Source: Clostridia bacterium (GTDB taxonomy: Bacteria; Bacillota; Clostridia; Oscillospirales; Acutalibacteraceae). From it: DNA of 6,293 bases. The notes below the pieces were generated by a model, which worked only from the letters and a program-made list of their open reading frames with translations, was not told the DNA's origin and searched no databases. Of this stretch, positions 6,170 to 6,293 are shown piece after piece (positions within the stretch are counted from its first letter, which is position 1; each line of letters begins with the position of its first letter). The translations under genes and the position numbers were made by a program. Location: the NCBI GenBank assembly GCA_017614275.1, contig JAGACE010000169.1:1-6293 (forward strand), written 5' to 3'.

Positions 6170-6293
6170 ATGGCTCTCGACGGACTGTTCCTGCACTGCA
6201 TCGCGCAGGAACTGGACTCTGCCGTCCTCGGCGCCAAAGTGGATAAGGTGTACCAGCCCTCTTCCGAGGAACTGGTGCTGACGCTGCGTTCCC
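6170..6293 (+). CDS. rqcH: RqcH / NFACT (fibronectin-binding protein A-like) N-terminus (partial, runs off right edge)
   Basis: 41 codons are visible before the window ends. They match the extreme N-terminus of the NFACT-N domain: MALDGLFLHCIAQEL, then GAKVDKVYQPSSEELVLTLRS at residues 21-41. RqcH binds stalled 50S subunits carrying peptidyl-tRNA and directs C-terminal alanine tailing of the nascent chain. Older annotation calls these proteins fibronectin-binding (FbpA). The ATG at 6170 follows AAGGAGG with a 9-nt spacer, 24 nt after the nif3 stop with no terminator between, so it is likely the fifth gene of the same operon. The later domains cannot be checked. Confidence 0.88.
   Translation, partial: MALDGLFLHCIAQELDSAVLGAKVDKVYQPSSEELVLTLRS

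Noticed and set aside
5348..6196. A 282-codon minus-strand open frame opposite nif3, and a 335-codon one at 3265-4272
   Set aside because: Both are antisense shadows of strongly supported genes, with no family resemblance of their own.

Overview
The window looks like chromosomal core sequence from a GC-rich member of the Firmicutes, most likely a gut-type clostridium of the Oscillospiraceae/Ruminococcaceae kind. This placement is an inference from four things: the YqfN(TrmK)-YqfO(Nif3) gene pair, the ACT/DUF711 gene pair, a stand-alone MetH reactivation protein beside a MetH-type gene, and a secreted leucine-rich-repeat protein with a Thr/Lys-rich linker. Coding density is high, the coding DNA is GC-rich, and the only long gap is AT-rich.

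Layout: two divergent gene clusters start from one AT-rich intergenic region (2841-3017). Leftward (minus strand) are ispE (2840-1962), a secreted LRR-type surface protein (1957-1058), a strong hairpin that resembles an intrinsic terminator (1011-1039), a cobalamin-dependent methionine synthase reactivation protein (989-339), and the 5' end of a homocysteine S-methyltransferase/MetH-type gene (349 to the left edge). Rightward (plus strand) are an ACT-domain protein (3018-3287), a DUF711/PFL-family protein (3298-4659), tRNA (adenine22-N1)-methyltransferase TrmK (4659-5369), a Nif3/DUF34 dinuclear-metal protein (5366-6145), and the 5' end of rqcH/NFACT (6170 to the right edge).

The rightward genes have gaps or overlaps of -4 to +24 nt and should form one operon. 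It combines tRNA modification (TrmK), ribosome-associated quality control (RqcH), a conserved metal protein of unclear function (Nif3) and the poorly understood ACT/DUF711 pair. In the leftward cluster ispE supplies isoprenoid precursors and is tightly coupled to the surface-protein gene. The reactivation protein and the MetH-type enzyme form a functional pair: the first would restore the cobalamin cofactor of the second by SAM-dependent reductive methylation.

I see no mobile element, CRISPR array, RNA gene, riboswitch or defence system. Nothing here amounts to a clearly new biological system. The points most worth a second look are the terminator-like hairpin just upstream of the reactivation gene, the four-cysteine tail on that protein, the ispE-coupled surface protein, and the ACT/DUF711 pair of unknown function at the head of a translation-related operon.
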